Positions 7,945-17,378 are shown, counted from the first letter of the stretch. The stretch is 64,000 bases of DNA from JADYZU01 sp964540965 (GCA_964540965.1 CAZIOT010000008.1:124001-188000); one strand, 5' to 3'. Program-made: numbers and translations. Notes: generated from the letters alone by a model not told the origin.

Positions 7945-8893
7945 GAAGTTCGAGGAACGGCATCTGGCCCAGCTGGCGGCGGTGGTCGAGGCGGGGGGCG
8001 TGACCGAGGGCGCGGCGATGCTGGGCCTGTCGCAGCCCGCCGTCTCGCGCACCATTGGCCATATGGAAAAGCGGCTGGGAGAGCCGCTGTTCGAGGCCGG
8101 GCGCCGGCCGCTGGTGCCGACGCTGATCGGCCGGCAACTGGCGATGCACGGCAAGGTCATCCTCGAGGCCAGCCGCAAGGCATCGGAAACGGTGCAAAGC
8201 TTTCAGCGCGGCTCGCTGGGCACGGTGCGGATTTCCGGCGTGCCCTATTTCATGGATTGCTGGATCAGCCGGATGATCGGCGAATTCCAGCGCCTGCAAC
8301 CCGACATCCGCGTCGACCAGTCCTATGGCAACGTGCCGGAACTTCAGGCCGGGATCAAATCGAACCAGCTTGACCTGGCCATCTGTCCCCTGGGCGTGGT
8401 CGAGGCCGGATCGGGTTTCGACTTTGCCGAAATCCTGCCCGGCCGCAACATCGTGGCCTGCAACACCGCCCATCCGCTGATGAAAAAGCGCCGGATCGGC
8501 GCCGACGACCTGCTGGCCTATCCGTGGATCGCGCCGCTGCCCGGCTCGCCCCTTCTGGCCGATCTGCACGCGATCCTGCTGTCCATCGGCATGACCGAGG
8601 TGGCGGTCCGCTATACCGGCGGCTCGCTTCTGTCGGTGCTGAACTATCTGGACGAAACCGATGCGCTGGCGGTTCTGCCGCATTCGGTGGTCTTTGCCTT
8701 TCGCAAGGAACGCCAGGTCACCGTGCTGCCGGTCAAGATCCCGCAGCCGGAACGGTCGCTCGGCATCCTGCGCATGGCCGGCGCGCCGCGGCTGCCGGCG
8801 GCCGAGAAGCTGGCCACCCATATCGCCGACGGCTTTGCCGACCTGCGCAGCCTGATCCGCCGGCACGAGAATGCCGTGGTCTGGGGCAATTGA
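7943..8893 (+). CDS. LysR-family transcriptional regulator of the aromatic operon
   Basis: A 316-residue LysR regulator. The winged helix-turn-helix is residues 1-65 (MKFEERHLAQLAAVVEAGG, then LGLSQPAVSRTIGHMEKRLGE), followed by the periplasmic-binding-protein-like effector domain (VRISGVPYFMDCWISRMIGEF onward). It diverges from the hydroxyquinol dioxygenase gene, the usual arrangement for a LysR activator of an aromatic pathway. The inducer is probably a pathway intermediate. It ends three bases before the convergent RTX gene. Confidence 0.9.
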   Translation: MKFEERHLAQLAAVVEAGGVTEGAAMLGLSQPAVSRTIGHMEKRLGEPLFEAGRRPLVPTLIGRQLAMHGKVILEASRKASETVQSFQRGSLGTVRISGVPYFMDCWISRMIGEFQRLQPDIRVDQSYGNVPELQAGIKSNQLDLAICPLGVVEAGSGFDFAEILPGRNIVACNTAHPLMKKRRIGADDLLAYPWIAPLPGSPLLADLHAILLSIGMTEVAVRYTGGSLLSVLNYLDETDALAVLPHSVVFAFRKERQVTVLPVKIPQPERSLGILRMAGAPRLPAAEKLATHIADGFADLRSLIRRHENAVVWGN

Positions 8894-8896
8894 CCG

Positions 8897-11350
8897 TCAC
8901 AGGATGAAATGTTCGCCCTGCAACCACGAGTTGGACACCCAGAATTCGACCGAAAACTGCACATCGGCGGCGCGATCGCCGTCAAGGTCGCCAAGGACGG
9001 TATAGGTCCCACTGGAATAGGTGACCCGCAATTGCCCGGCCACGCCGGTAAAGGCACCTGACCAGTCATACGGCACGAAACCGAACGCCTGATTGCCGGC
9101 GATCGTGGTGTTGGCGTCGATATCGCTCAGGTCGATGCGGTCGGCGGTGTCGAACCCGCGGATCACGTCGCCGGCACCGACCGGGCTTTGCAGCGCGCGC
9201 GTGATGACAAAGACATCGGCCCCGGCACCGCCGTACAAGGTGTCGGCGCCGCGCCCGCCATCCAGCCAGTCGGCGCCGTCACCGCCGAAAAGGGTATCGT
9301 TGCCGGTCATGCCCAGAAGCGTGTTGTCCTGCGCATTGCCGGTCAGCGTGTTGTTGACCGCGTTGCCGGTGGCGGTGCGGGCAAGGCCGGTCAGGGTCAG
9401 GTTTTCGAAATTGTCGGCCAGGGTCGTGCCGTCAAGGGCGGTGATGATCGTGTCGGTGCCGGCGCCGCGCGCCTCGGTCACCGTGTCCGCAGCCGAGTCG
9501 ACGACATAGGTGTCGTTGCCGGCACCGCCGGCCATGCTGTCGCCGTCCTGGCCGCCATCCAGCCAGTCATGGCCGTTAAGCCCGATCAGCGCGTCGCTGC
9601 CATAGCTGCCCATCAGCGTTTCGGACAGGTTGCTGCCTTGCAGCCAGTCGCTTTCGGTGGTGCCGATCAGCCGCTCGACCGCCAGCGCGCCGCCCCTGAT
9701 CGTGTCGGTGCCGGCGGCAAACGCCTCGCCATCGTAAAAGCTGTAGTAGTATTTCTGCGCGACCCCCGAGGCCAGGCTGGCCACGACATAGTAAAAGCCG
9801 TCGCCCCATTCCGAGATGATGGCGGAATAGTCGAGCGTATCGAACCCGGTGCCGCCGGCAACCGAATCATTGCCCAGCCCGGCGACGATGCTGTCGTCGC
9901 CGTCGCCGCCGTTGACGGAATCGCTGCCATAGGCGGCCGAGCCGCCCTGATAGCCCCAGTCGTCATCGCCGAACAACACGTCGTTGCCGTCGCCGCCCAG
10001 AACGGTGTCGTCGCCGTGGCGGCCAAGGATGCGGTCGTTGCCCCAGATCCCCGACAGGATGTTGTTGCCGCTGTTGCCGACGATGATGTCCCAGCCGGCA
10101 CTGCCGAGCACATGGCTGATCGCGAAAAGCGTGTCGGTGCCGCCGTTGGTCGAGGTGGCAAAGGACGCGCCCCCGTCGTTCAGCGTCACCACGATCTGTT
10201 GGATCTGCGGCTGGCCGATGACATAGGTCTGGTCATAGGCCACGGTGTCGTTCTGCCCGTCGCCATAGAGCGTGTCGTCGCCATAGCCGCCATAAAGCGT
10301 GTCGGCGCCGCCGTCGCCCCAAAGCGTGTCATTGCCGGCATCTCCGCTGATCCTGTCGCCGCCGTCGCCGCCATAAAGCCGGTCGTCGCCGGCAAAGCCG
10401 TTGATCGTGTCGCCGCCGCCGCTGCCAAGAAAGCTGTCGCCCGCCGTGCTGCCGCGATAGCGGTCGCCCTGGTTGGTGCCGCGGATGATCTCGATGCCGC
10501 TGAAACGCTGCTCCAAGGGCATGGCAAGCATCTCGTGCGCGACGCCGGAATCGGCGGTGTTCAGGCTGATGATCATCCCTACATAGGTGATCTGCCCGAA
10601 GGCGAGCGTGTCGGTGCCGCTGTCACCATGGACAAGATCGCCATCGGGTCCCATGAAGCCCGCATCCAGCCAGTCGTCCCCCGCGCCTCCCAACAACGTG
10701 TCGTCGCCGCCGCCGCCGAACAGGGAATCGGCGCCGTCGCCGCCCGACAGGGTGTTGCGCCCGCTGTCGCCGCCCAGCGTGTCGCTGAACCTTGTGCCGG
10801 TCAGGTTCTCGATACTGTTGAACACCAGGCCGGCCGCCCAGGTGCTGGCCGGAATCCCGCTGCCCAGCGACAGCGACAGGCCGGCCGAGGCATGGGCAAA
10901 GCTGACCGTGTCGGACCCGGCGCCGCCGTTGAAGGTCGAGGCGCCAAGCGCGTTGGTGAAGGTGTTGTTGAACCCGTCGCCGTTGAACACCACGCCGCTG
11001 CGGTTGAAGAGGATCTGCGCGCGGGTGTCGATGCTGCCGGCCATGAAGGCGCTGGCGCTGAAGCTGATATGGTCGAACAATCCGCCATAGGCCTGCTGTT
11101 CGACCATGCTCTCGAACCCGCCCGACCCGGTGCACAGCGTCATCCAGCGGACCGTGCCCTGCAACTGCCCGCCTGACAGCGAGAACCCGCCAAGATCGCC
11201 GTGGAACACGGTCCAGGTGCCGTCGGCATTCTGGAACCGCGCCAGCGTGCCGAAAATGTTGATCTCGATTGCCGGGCTGCCGGGCATGGCGGCCAGCCAG
11301 CCCTCGCTATTGGCGGCGGCCAAGGGGGAGACGGAAGAATAGGTGGGCAT
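8897..11350 (-). CDS. RTX (haemolysin-type calcium-binding repeat) protein, probably type I secreted
   Basis: An 817-residue acidic protein made mostly of glycine/aspartate nonapeptide repeats (GGDGADSLF, GGAGDDWLD and many others) in several blocks between about residues 135 and 735. These form Ca2+-binding parallel beta-rolls. The last ~100 residues resemble the serralysin C-terminal domain (VIRGFDTADRIDLSDID ... GDLDGDRAADVQFSVE) that precedes an uncleaved type I secretion signal. The first ~130 residues show no protease or lipase motif I recognise. No T1SS genes are adjacent. A 13-bp inverted repeat sits just upstream of the start. The role could be surface layer, adhesin or enzyme scaffold. 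Confidence 0.88.
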   Translation of the reverse strand: MPTYSSVSPLAAANSEGWLAAMPGSPAIEINIFGTLARFQNADGTWTVFHGDLGGFSLSGGQLQGTVRWMTLCTGSGGFESMVEQQAYGGLFDHISFSASAFMAGSIDTRAQILFNRSGVVFNGDGFNNTFTNALGASTFNGGAGSDTVSFAHASAGLSLSLGSGIPASTWAAGLVFNSIENLTGTRFSDTLGGDSGRNTLSGGDGADSLFGGGGDDTLLGGAGDDWLDAGFMGPDGDLVHGDSGTDTLAFGQITYVGMIISLNTADSGVAHEMLAMPLEQRFSGIEIIRGTNQGDRYRGSTAGDSFLGSGGGDTINGFAGDDRLYGGDGGDRISGDAGNDTLWGDGGADTLYGGYGDDTLYGDGQNDTVAYDQTYVIGQPQIQQIVVTLNDGGASFATSTNGGTDTLFAISHVLGSAGWDIIVGNSGNNILSGIWGNDRILGRHGDDTVLGGDGNDVLFGDDDWGYQGGSAAYGSDSVNGGDGDDSIVAGLGNDSVAGGTGFDTLDYSAIISEWGDGFYYVVASLASGVAQKYYYSFYDGEAFAAGTDTIRGGALAVERLIGTTESDWLQGSNLSETLMGSYGSDALIGLNGHDWLDGGQDGDSMAGGAGNDTYVVDSAADTVTEARGAGTDTIITALDGTTLADNFENLTLTGLARTATGNAVNNTLTGNAQDNTLLGMTGNDTLFGGDGADWLDGGRGADTLYGGAGADVFVITRALQSPVGAGDVIRGFDTADRIDLSDIDANTTIAGNQAFGFVPYDWSGAFTGVAGQLRVTYSSGTYTVLGDLDGDRAADVQFSVEFWVSNSWLQGEHFIL

Positions 11351-11367
11351 GACACAATCCGGAAAAG

Positions 11368-11406
11368 GAAATTACCGGCACCCTATGGCAGGATGCCGGT
11401 AATTTC
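11368..11406. promoter_or_regulatory. 13-bp perfect inverted repeat in the RTX gene leader
   Basis: GAAATTACCGGCA (11368-11380) and TGCCGGTAATTTC (11394-11406) are exact reverse complements around a 13-base centre. The element begins 18 bases upstream of the RTX start codon. It could be a regulator operator or an mRNA hairpin controlling translation; no strong Shine-Dalgarno is visible between it and the start. Confidence 0.6.
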
Positions 11407-11489
11407 TTACCTTGAATGGGTTATGCCGCGAGGCCGCACAGAGCTGTGATCCGCAAGGAAAACCCGGTGTCCTCCCTGCGGATCAATCC

Positions 11490-12521
11490 TCAGTTGCGCG
11501 CGTCCAGCGCATCCCCGCCGGCGACGCCCAATTCTTCAAGCGCCTGGGTGGTGAAGGAATAGTCGACCAGATCATCGCCGCCGACCACCGGCACGCCGGC
11601 GAATTCGGGGTTGGAATAGATGAAGTCGAGCGCCGATTGCACGTTGTCGGTGGTCATGCAGCCGTTGATGCACCAGCGGGTCAGGTTCAGTTGCGCGGTG
11701 CGTTCCAGCGCCTCGCGGGTCAGGTCGGGGCGCGCGGCGGCGGCGGCATCGACCCAGCCCTCCGGATCGGCCTGCAACGCGCGCGACGCTTCAAGCAGCG
11801 CATTGGTGAAACGCTGGATCGCCTCGTGCTTTTCCTCCAGCGTGGATTCCAGACCGGCGACGAATTTCGTCAGCGTCGGCGCGTCCTGCGCAAACTCGTC
11901 GGGCGTCATGATGACATGCAGGCCGGGCGTGCCATCGATCGACGACCAGGTGCCGAAGGACACCGTGGTGGCGTCGATTTGCCCCGCGGCCAGCGCCTGC
12001 ACCCGCACATCGGGGGCGCCGATGGCGACCCAGGACGGCTCCTCGGCGTCGTTGGCGCGCAGCACGGCCTGGGTCAGCGTATGGTCCAGGCTGCCGTTGT
12101 CGGCGATGGCAAAGCTGCGCCCGGCAAGATCGGCCAGCGTCTGGATTTCGTCGCGGCCGGCGATCAGGAAGGCCGGCCCGATCGAGGACGTGATGATGCC
12201 GCGCACCAGCACGTCGTTTTCGGCGCGCAGGCGAATCGCCGCGTCGATGCCGATGTCGGCCAGGTCGACATCGCCCGAATTCAGCGCCGCAACCGCCGCC
12301 GGGGTGCCGTCAAGCGAGACATAGGTCACCTCCACGCCATGGCGTTCGAAATAGCCCATCTCGTCGGCAAGCCGGAACACCGACGCGGTGGTGGTGTTGA
12401 AATTGGCGTCGATGACCGCCAGCGCGACGGTCAGTTCCAGCATGTCGTCCTGCGCGACGGCGGCACCGGTCATCGCGGCAAGGGTGGCGCCCGACAGGGC
12501 AAGGCTGCGAAGCATCTGCAT
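11490..12521 (-). CDS. ABC transporter substrate-binding protein (NMT1/SsuA-like)
   Basis: A 343-residue periplasmic binding protein of the NMT1/SsuA/TauA superfamily. The start MQMLRSLALSG was chosen because GGAAGGAGAATAC lies just upstream. A Sec signal ends around MTGAAVAQDD, and the mature protein runs VALAVIDANFNTTTASVFRLADEMGYFERHGVEV, the family pattern. Phrases such as GTPAAVAALNSGDVDLADIG are typical. It is the last gene of a minus-strand operon with a permease, an ATPase and DUF1800/DUF1501 genes. The family binds sulfonates, nitriles, thiamin precursors and others; the ligand is unknown. Confidence 0.85.
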   Translation of the reverse strand: MQMLRSLALSGATLAAMTGAAVAQDDMLELTVALAVIDANFNTTTASVFRLADEMGYFERHGVEVTYVSLDGTPAAVAALNSGDVDLADIGIDAAIRLRAENDVLVRGIITSSIGPAFLIAGRDEIQTLADLAGRSFAIADNGSLDHTLTQAVLRANDAEEPSWVAIGAPDVRVQALAAGQIDATTVSFGTWSSIDGTPGLHVIMTPDEFAQDAPTLTKFVAGLESTLEEKHEAIQRFTNALLEASRALQADPEGWVDAAAAARPDLTREALERTAQLNLTRWCINGCMTTDNVQSALDFIYSNPEFAGVPVVGGDDLVDYSFTTQALEELGVAGGDALDARN

Positions 12522-12564
12522 GTATTCTCCTTCCGGCGTGGCCGGTTGCAGGTGGGGGGAAAGC

Positions 12565-13806
12565 TCAGGCGGCGCGGGCAAAGACCTGGAGCGGAGCGAA
12601 ATCCTGGCTCAGGACTTCGGTCACGCGATCATGGCCCATCCAGCCGCGGATCAGCGTGGAATAGAGGCGGCGGAAATCGGTGGTGTATTTCAGGTTGCCC
12701 TCGTCGAGATCGGTCAGGCTGGGCGGCGCGCCGTAATGGCCGCCGGTCACGCCCTTGCCCAGGATGAAGGCCGGGCCGGCGGTGCCGTGATCGGTGCCCA
12801 GGCTGGTGTTTTCGGCAACGCGGCGGCCGAATTCGCTGAACACCATCACCACCACGTCATCGCCGCGGCCCAGCCGGTCCATGTCGGCCAGGAAGGCCGA
12901 GATATGGTCCGAGGTATAGGACCACAGCCGCGCATGGCCATCAGCCTGATAGACATGGGTGTCAAAGGCGTTGTTGCGGTAGGGCACATAGAACACCCGG
13001 GTCGGAAAATCGGCCGCGATCAGCGCCGCGACCCGTTCCAGGCCAAAGGGCGCAAGGCCATAATTCACCGGAGTCTGGTAGGACGCCCAGGCATCGCGGA
13101 CCAGCCGTTCGCTGCTGGACGCGCTGGCGCCGATCTCCATCACGAAATCCAGCGCCGGATTGCCGGTGCCGTTGCCGCGGGCGTCGATGGCCTTCATCAC
13201 CTCGGCTTCGGAGTAATCGGCGCGGCGGGTGAATTTCTCGGGGTCGTCAAAGACCAGCGGCACATGGTTCATCGCCCGCACCGCCAGCGACTGGTGATCG
13301 TCGATATTGACAAGGAAATTGCGGTTGTGACCCAGCGGATCCAGCGTATCGGCCAGCCGGCCCAGCCAGCCATAGGCCTCGCCCGAGTTCGGCGCGCCGG
13401 TCTGCCAGAAGGCCATGGACGAGAAATGCGAGAATGACGGCTGGTCGTAGCCGACCCCGTGGACGATGCCCATCTGGCCGTCCTTCCACAGCCGCTCAAA
13501 GCCGGTCATCGTGCGCTGAAAGCCGAAATGGTCGTCGATGCCGATCAGGTTCTGCTTGCGGATGCCCAGATGCGGGCGCGCGGCATAATAGGCATCGTCG
13601 GCATGGGGGATCACGGTATTGAGCCCGTCATTGCCGCCCGAAAGCTCCACGATCACAAGGATGCGGTCGGTGGTGTTGTTCTGCGCCACCCGGCTGAACA
13701 CCGGCGAGGTGGTGATGCCGCCCGCCCCCTCCATCACCATGCTGCCGTATCCGGCGCGGATCAGCCCGTCACGTTCGGCGCCGGTCAGTTTCGGTGTCTT
13801 CGCCAT
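12565..13806 (-). CDS. DUF1501 protein (sulfatase/alkaline-phosphatase-like fold)
   Basis: A 413-residue DUF1501 protein. Family motifs are LVIVELSGGNDGLNTVIP near residue 50 with its aspartate, QPSFSHFSSMAFWQTG, and VVVMVFSEFGRRVAENTSLGTDHGTAGP, whose E, R, N, D and H are likely metal or active-site residues. Many DUF1501 proteins carry a Tat signal, but this start (MAKTPKLTGAERDGLIRAGYG) shows none. It lies 12 bases downstream of the DUF1800 gene, the usual partner in bacteria, and both lie inside an ABC transporter operon. Function is not established for the family. Confidence 0.88.
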   Translation of the reverse strand: MAKTPKLTGAERDGLIRAGYGSMVMEGAGGITTSPVFSRVAQNNTTDRILVIVELSGGNDGLNTVIPHADDAYYAARPHLGIRKQNLIGIDDHFGFQRTMTGFERLWKDGQMGIVHGVGYDQPSFSHFSSMAFWQTGAPNSGEAYGWLGRLADTLDPLGHNRNFLVNIDDHQSLAVRAMNHVPLVFDDPEKFTRRADYSEAEVMKAIDARGNGTGNPALDFVMEIGASASSSERLVRDAWASYQTPVNYGLAPFGLERVAALIAADFPTRVFYVPYRNNAFDTHVYQADGHARLWSYTSDHISAFLADMDRLGRGDDVVVMVFSEFGRRVAENTSLGTDHGTAGPAFILGKGVTGGHYGAPPSLTDLDEGNLKYTTDFRRLYSTLIRGWMGHDRVTEVLSQDFAPLQVFARAA

Positions 13807-13818
13807 GATGCCGTCCCC

Positions 13819-15531
13819 TTACGCAAGCTGGTATTGCGGCGCCGACAGGATGCCATGCGCCACCCGGCGCAGCGCCGGTTCAAGATAGGTCTCGGCCTCG
13901 GCCAGGTCGTCGGTGCCGATCTCGTCCGTCAGCATGGCGACCAGCGCCTCGCGCGCCGGGGCCGACAGCGGCAGCCGCAGGAACCTGTCGGCCAGCGTGT
14001 CCACCGCCTGTTCGGCGGTTGCAGCGCCGTCGATCATCTCGGCCAGGCTGAATTGCCCCGGCGCCCGCGGGATCGGCTTGACCCGGCGCATCGCCTCTTG
14101 CCAGCCGTTGAGGCTGGCATAGCGGGTGTTGAACGTCTCGCGGATGCCGTCGACCATGCTGGGCGCGGCCCCATCTTCAAGCGTGGCGGCGGTGATCTCC
14201 ATCCCGGCGTTGATGTTGCGGTTGACGCGGATCACCTCGTCGCCGGGGTCGTGCATCGGTTCCTGAAAGCCCACCATGTCGGGAAACAGCACGTCCTTGG
14301 CGAAATTGCCGCGTTCGAACAGCAGGCCGGGCGTCAGCCACGCCCGCCCGCCCGACCAGCCGGCGACAGTCGGGGGATAAAGCAGCACCTGCCCCAGCGT
14401 GCGGCCGACGCTGTTGGGGTCGGGCACGCCGGGCAGGCTGGACAGGCCCAGCTTGCGATAGGTCGAGACGATCAGTTCCGTCGGCGACTTGATATGCGTG
14501 GCGACCGAGGCGGCGCTGTAGAAATCCTCGCTCAGGAACAGCATCCGCAGGAAGGGCGTGATGGCATAGTCGCCGTCGCGGAACGCCGCGCCCAGCCGGC
14601 GGATCAGGTCGCCATCCGGATCTTCGCGCACGAAGAAGCGATAGATCTTGGCGGCGATGTAATTGGCCGTCTGTTCCTGTTCCAGGATGATGCGCAGGAT
14701 GTCGTCGCCGTCGAACGCCCCTTCGCGGCCCAGGAACCGCTTGATGCCGGGGTCGTGCCGGTCGGGATCGAAGACGAAGATCAGGTCGTCATGGCCCCAG
14801 CCGGTAAAGGCGCGGGCCGCCTCGCGGATGTCGTCCTCGGTATAGTTGCCGACGCCCATGGTGAAGAGTTCCATGACCTCGCGGCCGAAATTCTCGTTCG
14901 GGGCGCCGCGCACGTTCAGCGCGGCATCAAGGAACACCAGCATCGCCGGATCCTTGGACACCGCCGTCAGCAGGTCGCGGAAACTGCCCAAGGCGCCTTC
15001 GCGCAGGGTTTCGATCTGGTGCAGGGCCTTGCGGTAGTCGCGCAGCTTTTCCTCGCTGGTGGCGAAATGGCCGTGCCAGAACAGGGTCATCTTCTCGGCC
15101 AGCGGATGGCGCGAGCGCACCATGCGGTCGATCCACCAGAAGGCGACGCGGCGGGTTTCCAGCAGGGTCGCCCGCAGCCAGTAGAAGAAACGGTCGGTCA
15201 CCGGCTGCAGCGGCCGGCTGCCGCCCGGTTTCACCTTGACCCCCATCGATTCGCCGGTGCGTTCGGCCAGTTCGGTCGCCGCCGGGCGGCTGGGCGGGAA
15301 ATGCGTCAACGTCGCATCCCAGACGCCGGAATGGTCGAATGCCGACAGGTCCGATGTGTCGCCGCCCGCCAGCATGGCATCGACAGCCTGCGCCGGGGTC
15401 ATCGCTGCCAGCCGGTCCACCTCTGCGGGCGGGCCGCCGAATCCGGCCCTTTCCAGAAGATGTGCCGCGCGGTCGCGCGACCAGTCCGCCTCGGCGATCG
15501 GGGACAACACCCCCGCCCTCGGTTCCGTCAT
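13819..15531 (-). CDS. DUF1800 family protein
   Basis: A 570-residue DUF1800 protein. The start MTEPRAGVLSP is preceded by GGGGAGGACAGGCTG. Family motifs include HLLERAGFGGPPAEVDRLAAM near the N-terminus, MTLFWHGHFATSEEK, and APNENFGREVMELFTMGVGNYTEDDIREAARAFTGW in the middle. No signal peptide is evident. The gene is followed by its usual partner DUF1501. It starts 70 bases after the ABC ATPase stop. The pair's biochemical role is unknown; a role in processing or handling the transporter's substrate is inference only. Confidence 0.87.
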   Translation of the reverse strand: MTEPRAGVLSPIAEADWSRDRAAHLLERAGFGGPPAEVDRLAAMTPAQAVDAMLAGGDTSDLSAFDHSGVWDATLTHFPPSRPAATELAERTGESMGVKVKPGGSRPLQPVTDRFFYWLRATLLETRRVAFWWIDRMVRSRHPLAEKMTLFWHGHFATSEEKLRDYRKALHQIETLREGALGSFRDLLTAVSKDPAMLVFLDAALNVRGAPNENFGREVMELFTMGVGNYTEDDIREAARAFTGWGHDDLIFVFDPDRHDPGIKRFLGREGAFDGDDILRIILEQEQTANYIAAKIYRFFVREDPDGDLIRRLGAAFRDGDYAITPFLRMLFLSEDFYSAASVATHIKSPTELIVSTYRKLGLSSLPGVPDPNSVGRTLGQVLLYPPTVAGWSGGRAWLTPGLLFERGNFAKDVLFPDMVGFQEPMHDPGDEVIRVNRNINAGMEITAATLEDGAAPSMVDGIRETFNTRYASLNGWQEAMRRVKPIPRAPGQFSLAEMIDGAATAEQAVDTLADRFLRLPLSAPAREALVAMLTDEIGTDDLAEAETYLEPALRRVAHGILSAPQYQLA

Positions 15532-15601
15532 CAGCCTGTCCTCCCCGCCGTTCCCCCGGGCGGTCAGACAGTCATAATGCGCGAGTGCGATGGCTGGCCC
15601 T

Positions 15602-16432
15602 CTATCCTTGCGATAGGCCCGGCTTATCGGCATCGCCAAAGGCGCCGGCCAGCTCCTCGAGCACGGCGCCGTCGCGGGCCATGGCGTGGATGCTGTTCCA
15701 CAGGTGGCGGCGCAGGTCGACAAAGGCGGGGGTGGCGCGCGGGTCGTGCTGCCAGCGCGGTTCCGGAAGATCGACGGTCACGATCTGGTCCACGCGGCCG
15801 GGACGCGGGCGCAAAAGGACGACCCGCTGCGACAGCAGGATCGCCTCGTCGATGTCATGGGTGACAAAGACCACCGCCATCCGCCGGCGCGCCCACATGC
15901 GCAACAGTTCGGCCCGCAGCGTCTCGCGCGTCATGGCATCCAGCGCGGCAAAGGGTTCGTCCATCAGCAGGACCTGCGGTTCCACCGCCAGCGCGCGGGC
16001 CAGCCCGACGCGGCTTTGCATCCCCCCCGAAAGCTCGTGCGGATAGGCGTCGGCGAAATCGCGCAGGCCCACGGCACCCAGCAGCGCCAGCGCCCGCGCC
16101 GCCCGCGTTGCGCGGTCAAGTCCCCGCAAGGCAAGGACGAATTCGATGTTCCCCGCCACCGTCCGCCACGGCAAGAGCCGCGCCGACTGGAACACCATGG
16201 CCATGTCCGAACTGGGGTCAGGCGGCCGGCCGCCCACAGTGACGCTGCCGGTATCGGGCCGGATCAGCCCGTTCATCAGCCGCAGCAGCGTGGTCTTGCC
16301 GCAGCCCGAGGGGCCGACAAGGCTGATGAATTCGCCCGCGCCGACATCAAAGCTGATGCCGCGCAGGGCCTCGACCTTGCCGTCCTTGAAGGACTTGCCG
16401 ACGGCATTGAGACGGATCAGGGGTTCGGTCAT
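15602..16432 (-). CDS. ABC transporter ATPase (SsuB/TauB/NitT type)
   Basis: A 276-residue ATPase. The start MTEPLIRLNAVGKSF fits the family. Walker A GPSGCGKTT, signature LSGGMQSRVGLARAL, Walker B VLLMDEPFAALDAMTRE and H-loop VFVTHDIDEAILL are all intact. It begins 7 bases after the permease stop. Together with the permease at 16440-17267 and the binding protein at 11490-12521 it makes a complete NMT1-type importer. Confidence 0.93.
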   Translation of the reverse strand: MTEPLIRLNAVGKSFKDGKVEALRGISFDVGAGEFISLVGPSGCGKTTLLRLMNGLIRPDTGSVTVGGRPPDPSSDMAMVFQSARLLPWRTVAGNIEFVLALRGLDRATRAARALALLGAVGLRDFADAYPHELSGGMQSRVGLARALAVEPQVLLMDEPFAALDAMTRETLRAELLRMWARRRMAVVFVTHDIDEAILLSQRVVLLRPRPGRVDQIVTVDLPEPRWQHDPRATPAFVDLRRHLWNSIHAMARDGAVLEELAGAFGDADKPGLSQG

Positions 16433-16439
16433 CGCAGCC

Positions 16440-17267
16440 TCAGGCCCGCCAGCGGCCATAGCGCCGCTCGACCCAGCGCAGGGCGGCGGTGATCGCGGTG
16501 CCAAGCGCCATCAGCACGATGACGACGGCGAAATACTTGTCCATCTGGAAACGGTTGCCGGCCGCCACCAAGAGCCCGCCAAGGCCCGATTGCGCCATCG
16601 TCATCTCGGCAATGACCGTGCCGACCGTGCAGATCGCGGCGCCGATGCGCAGCCCCGACAGGATCGAGGGCAGCGCATCGGGCACCATGACCTGCCAGAA
16701 CAGGGCCCGGCGCGAGGCGCCGAAGGATTGCGCCATCTCGACCAGATCGCGGTTGGCGCTGGCGATGCCCGAGGCGGTGTTGATCAGGATCGGAAAGAAG
16801 GCGGCGTTCCAGACCACGACCACCTTCGCCTCGGTATAAAGGCCGAACCAGACGATGACGAGCGGGATGAAGGCGGCGCCGGGCGTTGCGTTCATCGCAT
16901 TGACGAACGGATCAAGCACCCGGTTGAGAAAGGGAAATCCGCCCAGAATGACGCCGCCGATGATGCCGGTGCTGGCGGCCAGCACGAAGCCCAGGACAAG
17001 CACCGCCAGCGACTGGCCCAGGGCGTTGATCATCGTGGCATCGGACCACAAAAGGACGAACTGCCGGGCCACCGCGGCGGGGCGCGGCATGACGATGTTG
17101 CCCTGTGTCGCATTCAGCACCTGCATGCCGACCAGCATCAGGACAATCAGCGCCACCCAGCAGGCCCAGACAGCGGTGCGGGTTCGCGCGCGGGCGCGCT
17201 CTGCCGCGGTGCGAGCCGTCCTCGCTGCGGGCGCCGCCGTCGCGACCGTCCGATCCATGCTGTCCAT
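16440..17267 (-). CDS. ABC transporter permease (SsuC/TauC/NitT type)
   Basis: A 275-residue inner-membrane permease. An unusually alanine/arginine-rich cytoplasmic N-terminus (residues 1-30) precedes about six membrane spans. The coupling-helix EAA-like segment is VEMAQSFGASRRALFWQVMVPDALPSI near residues 185-210. It is the first gene of the minus-strand ABC/DUF1800/DUF1501 operon; the promoter should lie in the 111-base spacer up to 17378. Confidence 0.92.
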   Translation of the reverse strand: MDSMDRTVATAAPAARTARTAAERARARTRTAVWACWVALIVLMLVGMQVLNATQGNIVMPRPAAVARQFVLLWSDATMINALGQSLAVLVLGFVLAASTGIIGGVILGGFPFLNRVLDPFVNAMNATPGAAFIPLVIVWFGLYTEAKVVVVWNAAFFPILINTASGIASANRDLVEMAQSFGASRRALFWQVMVPDALPSILSGLRIGAAICTVGTVIAEMTMAQSGLGGLLVAAGNRFQMDKYFAVVIVLMALGTAITAALRWVERRYGRWRA

Positions 17268-17342
17268 GCGTTCACCCGGCCGCCTTTGGCCGATTCCTCC
17301 TGCCTCGTCGGCCTACACTAGCGTCGAAGTGGATCAGGGGGG

Positions 17343-17359
17343 CTTATGTCGGCCATAAG
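17343..17359. promoter_or_regulatory. Small dyad upstream of the ABC/DUF1800/DUF1501 operon
   Basis: CTTATG-TCGGC-CATAAG is a 6-bp dyad flanked by two copies of ATCAGGGGGG (from about 17335 and 17363). It lies about 76 bases upstream of the permease start and could be an operator; the support is weak. Confidence 0.25.
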
Positions 17360-17378
17360 TCCATCAGGGGGGTGCCGG

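Noticed and set aside
9188..11176. Regular short repeats that could suggest a CRISPR or minisatellite array
   Set aside because: The periodicity is that of Gly/Asp nonapeptide RTX codons in frame on the minus strand; units diverge at third positions and there are no constant repeats with unique spacers.
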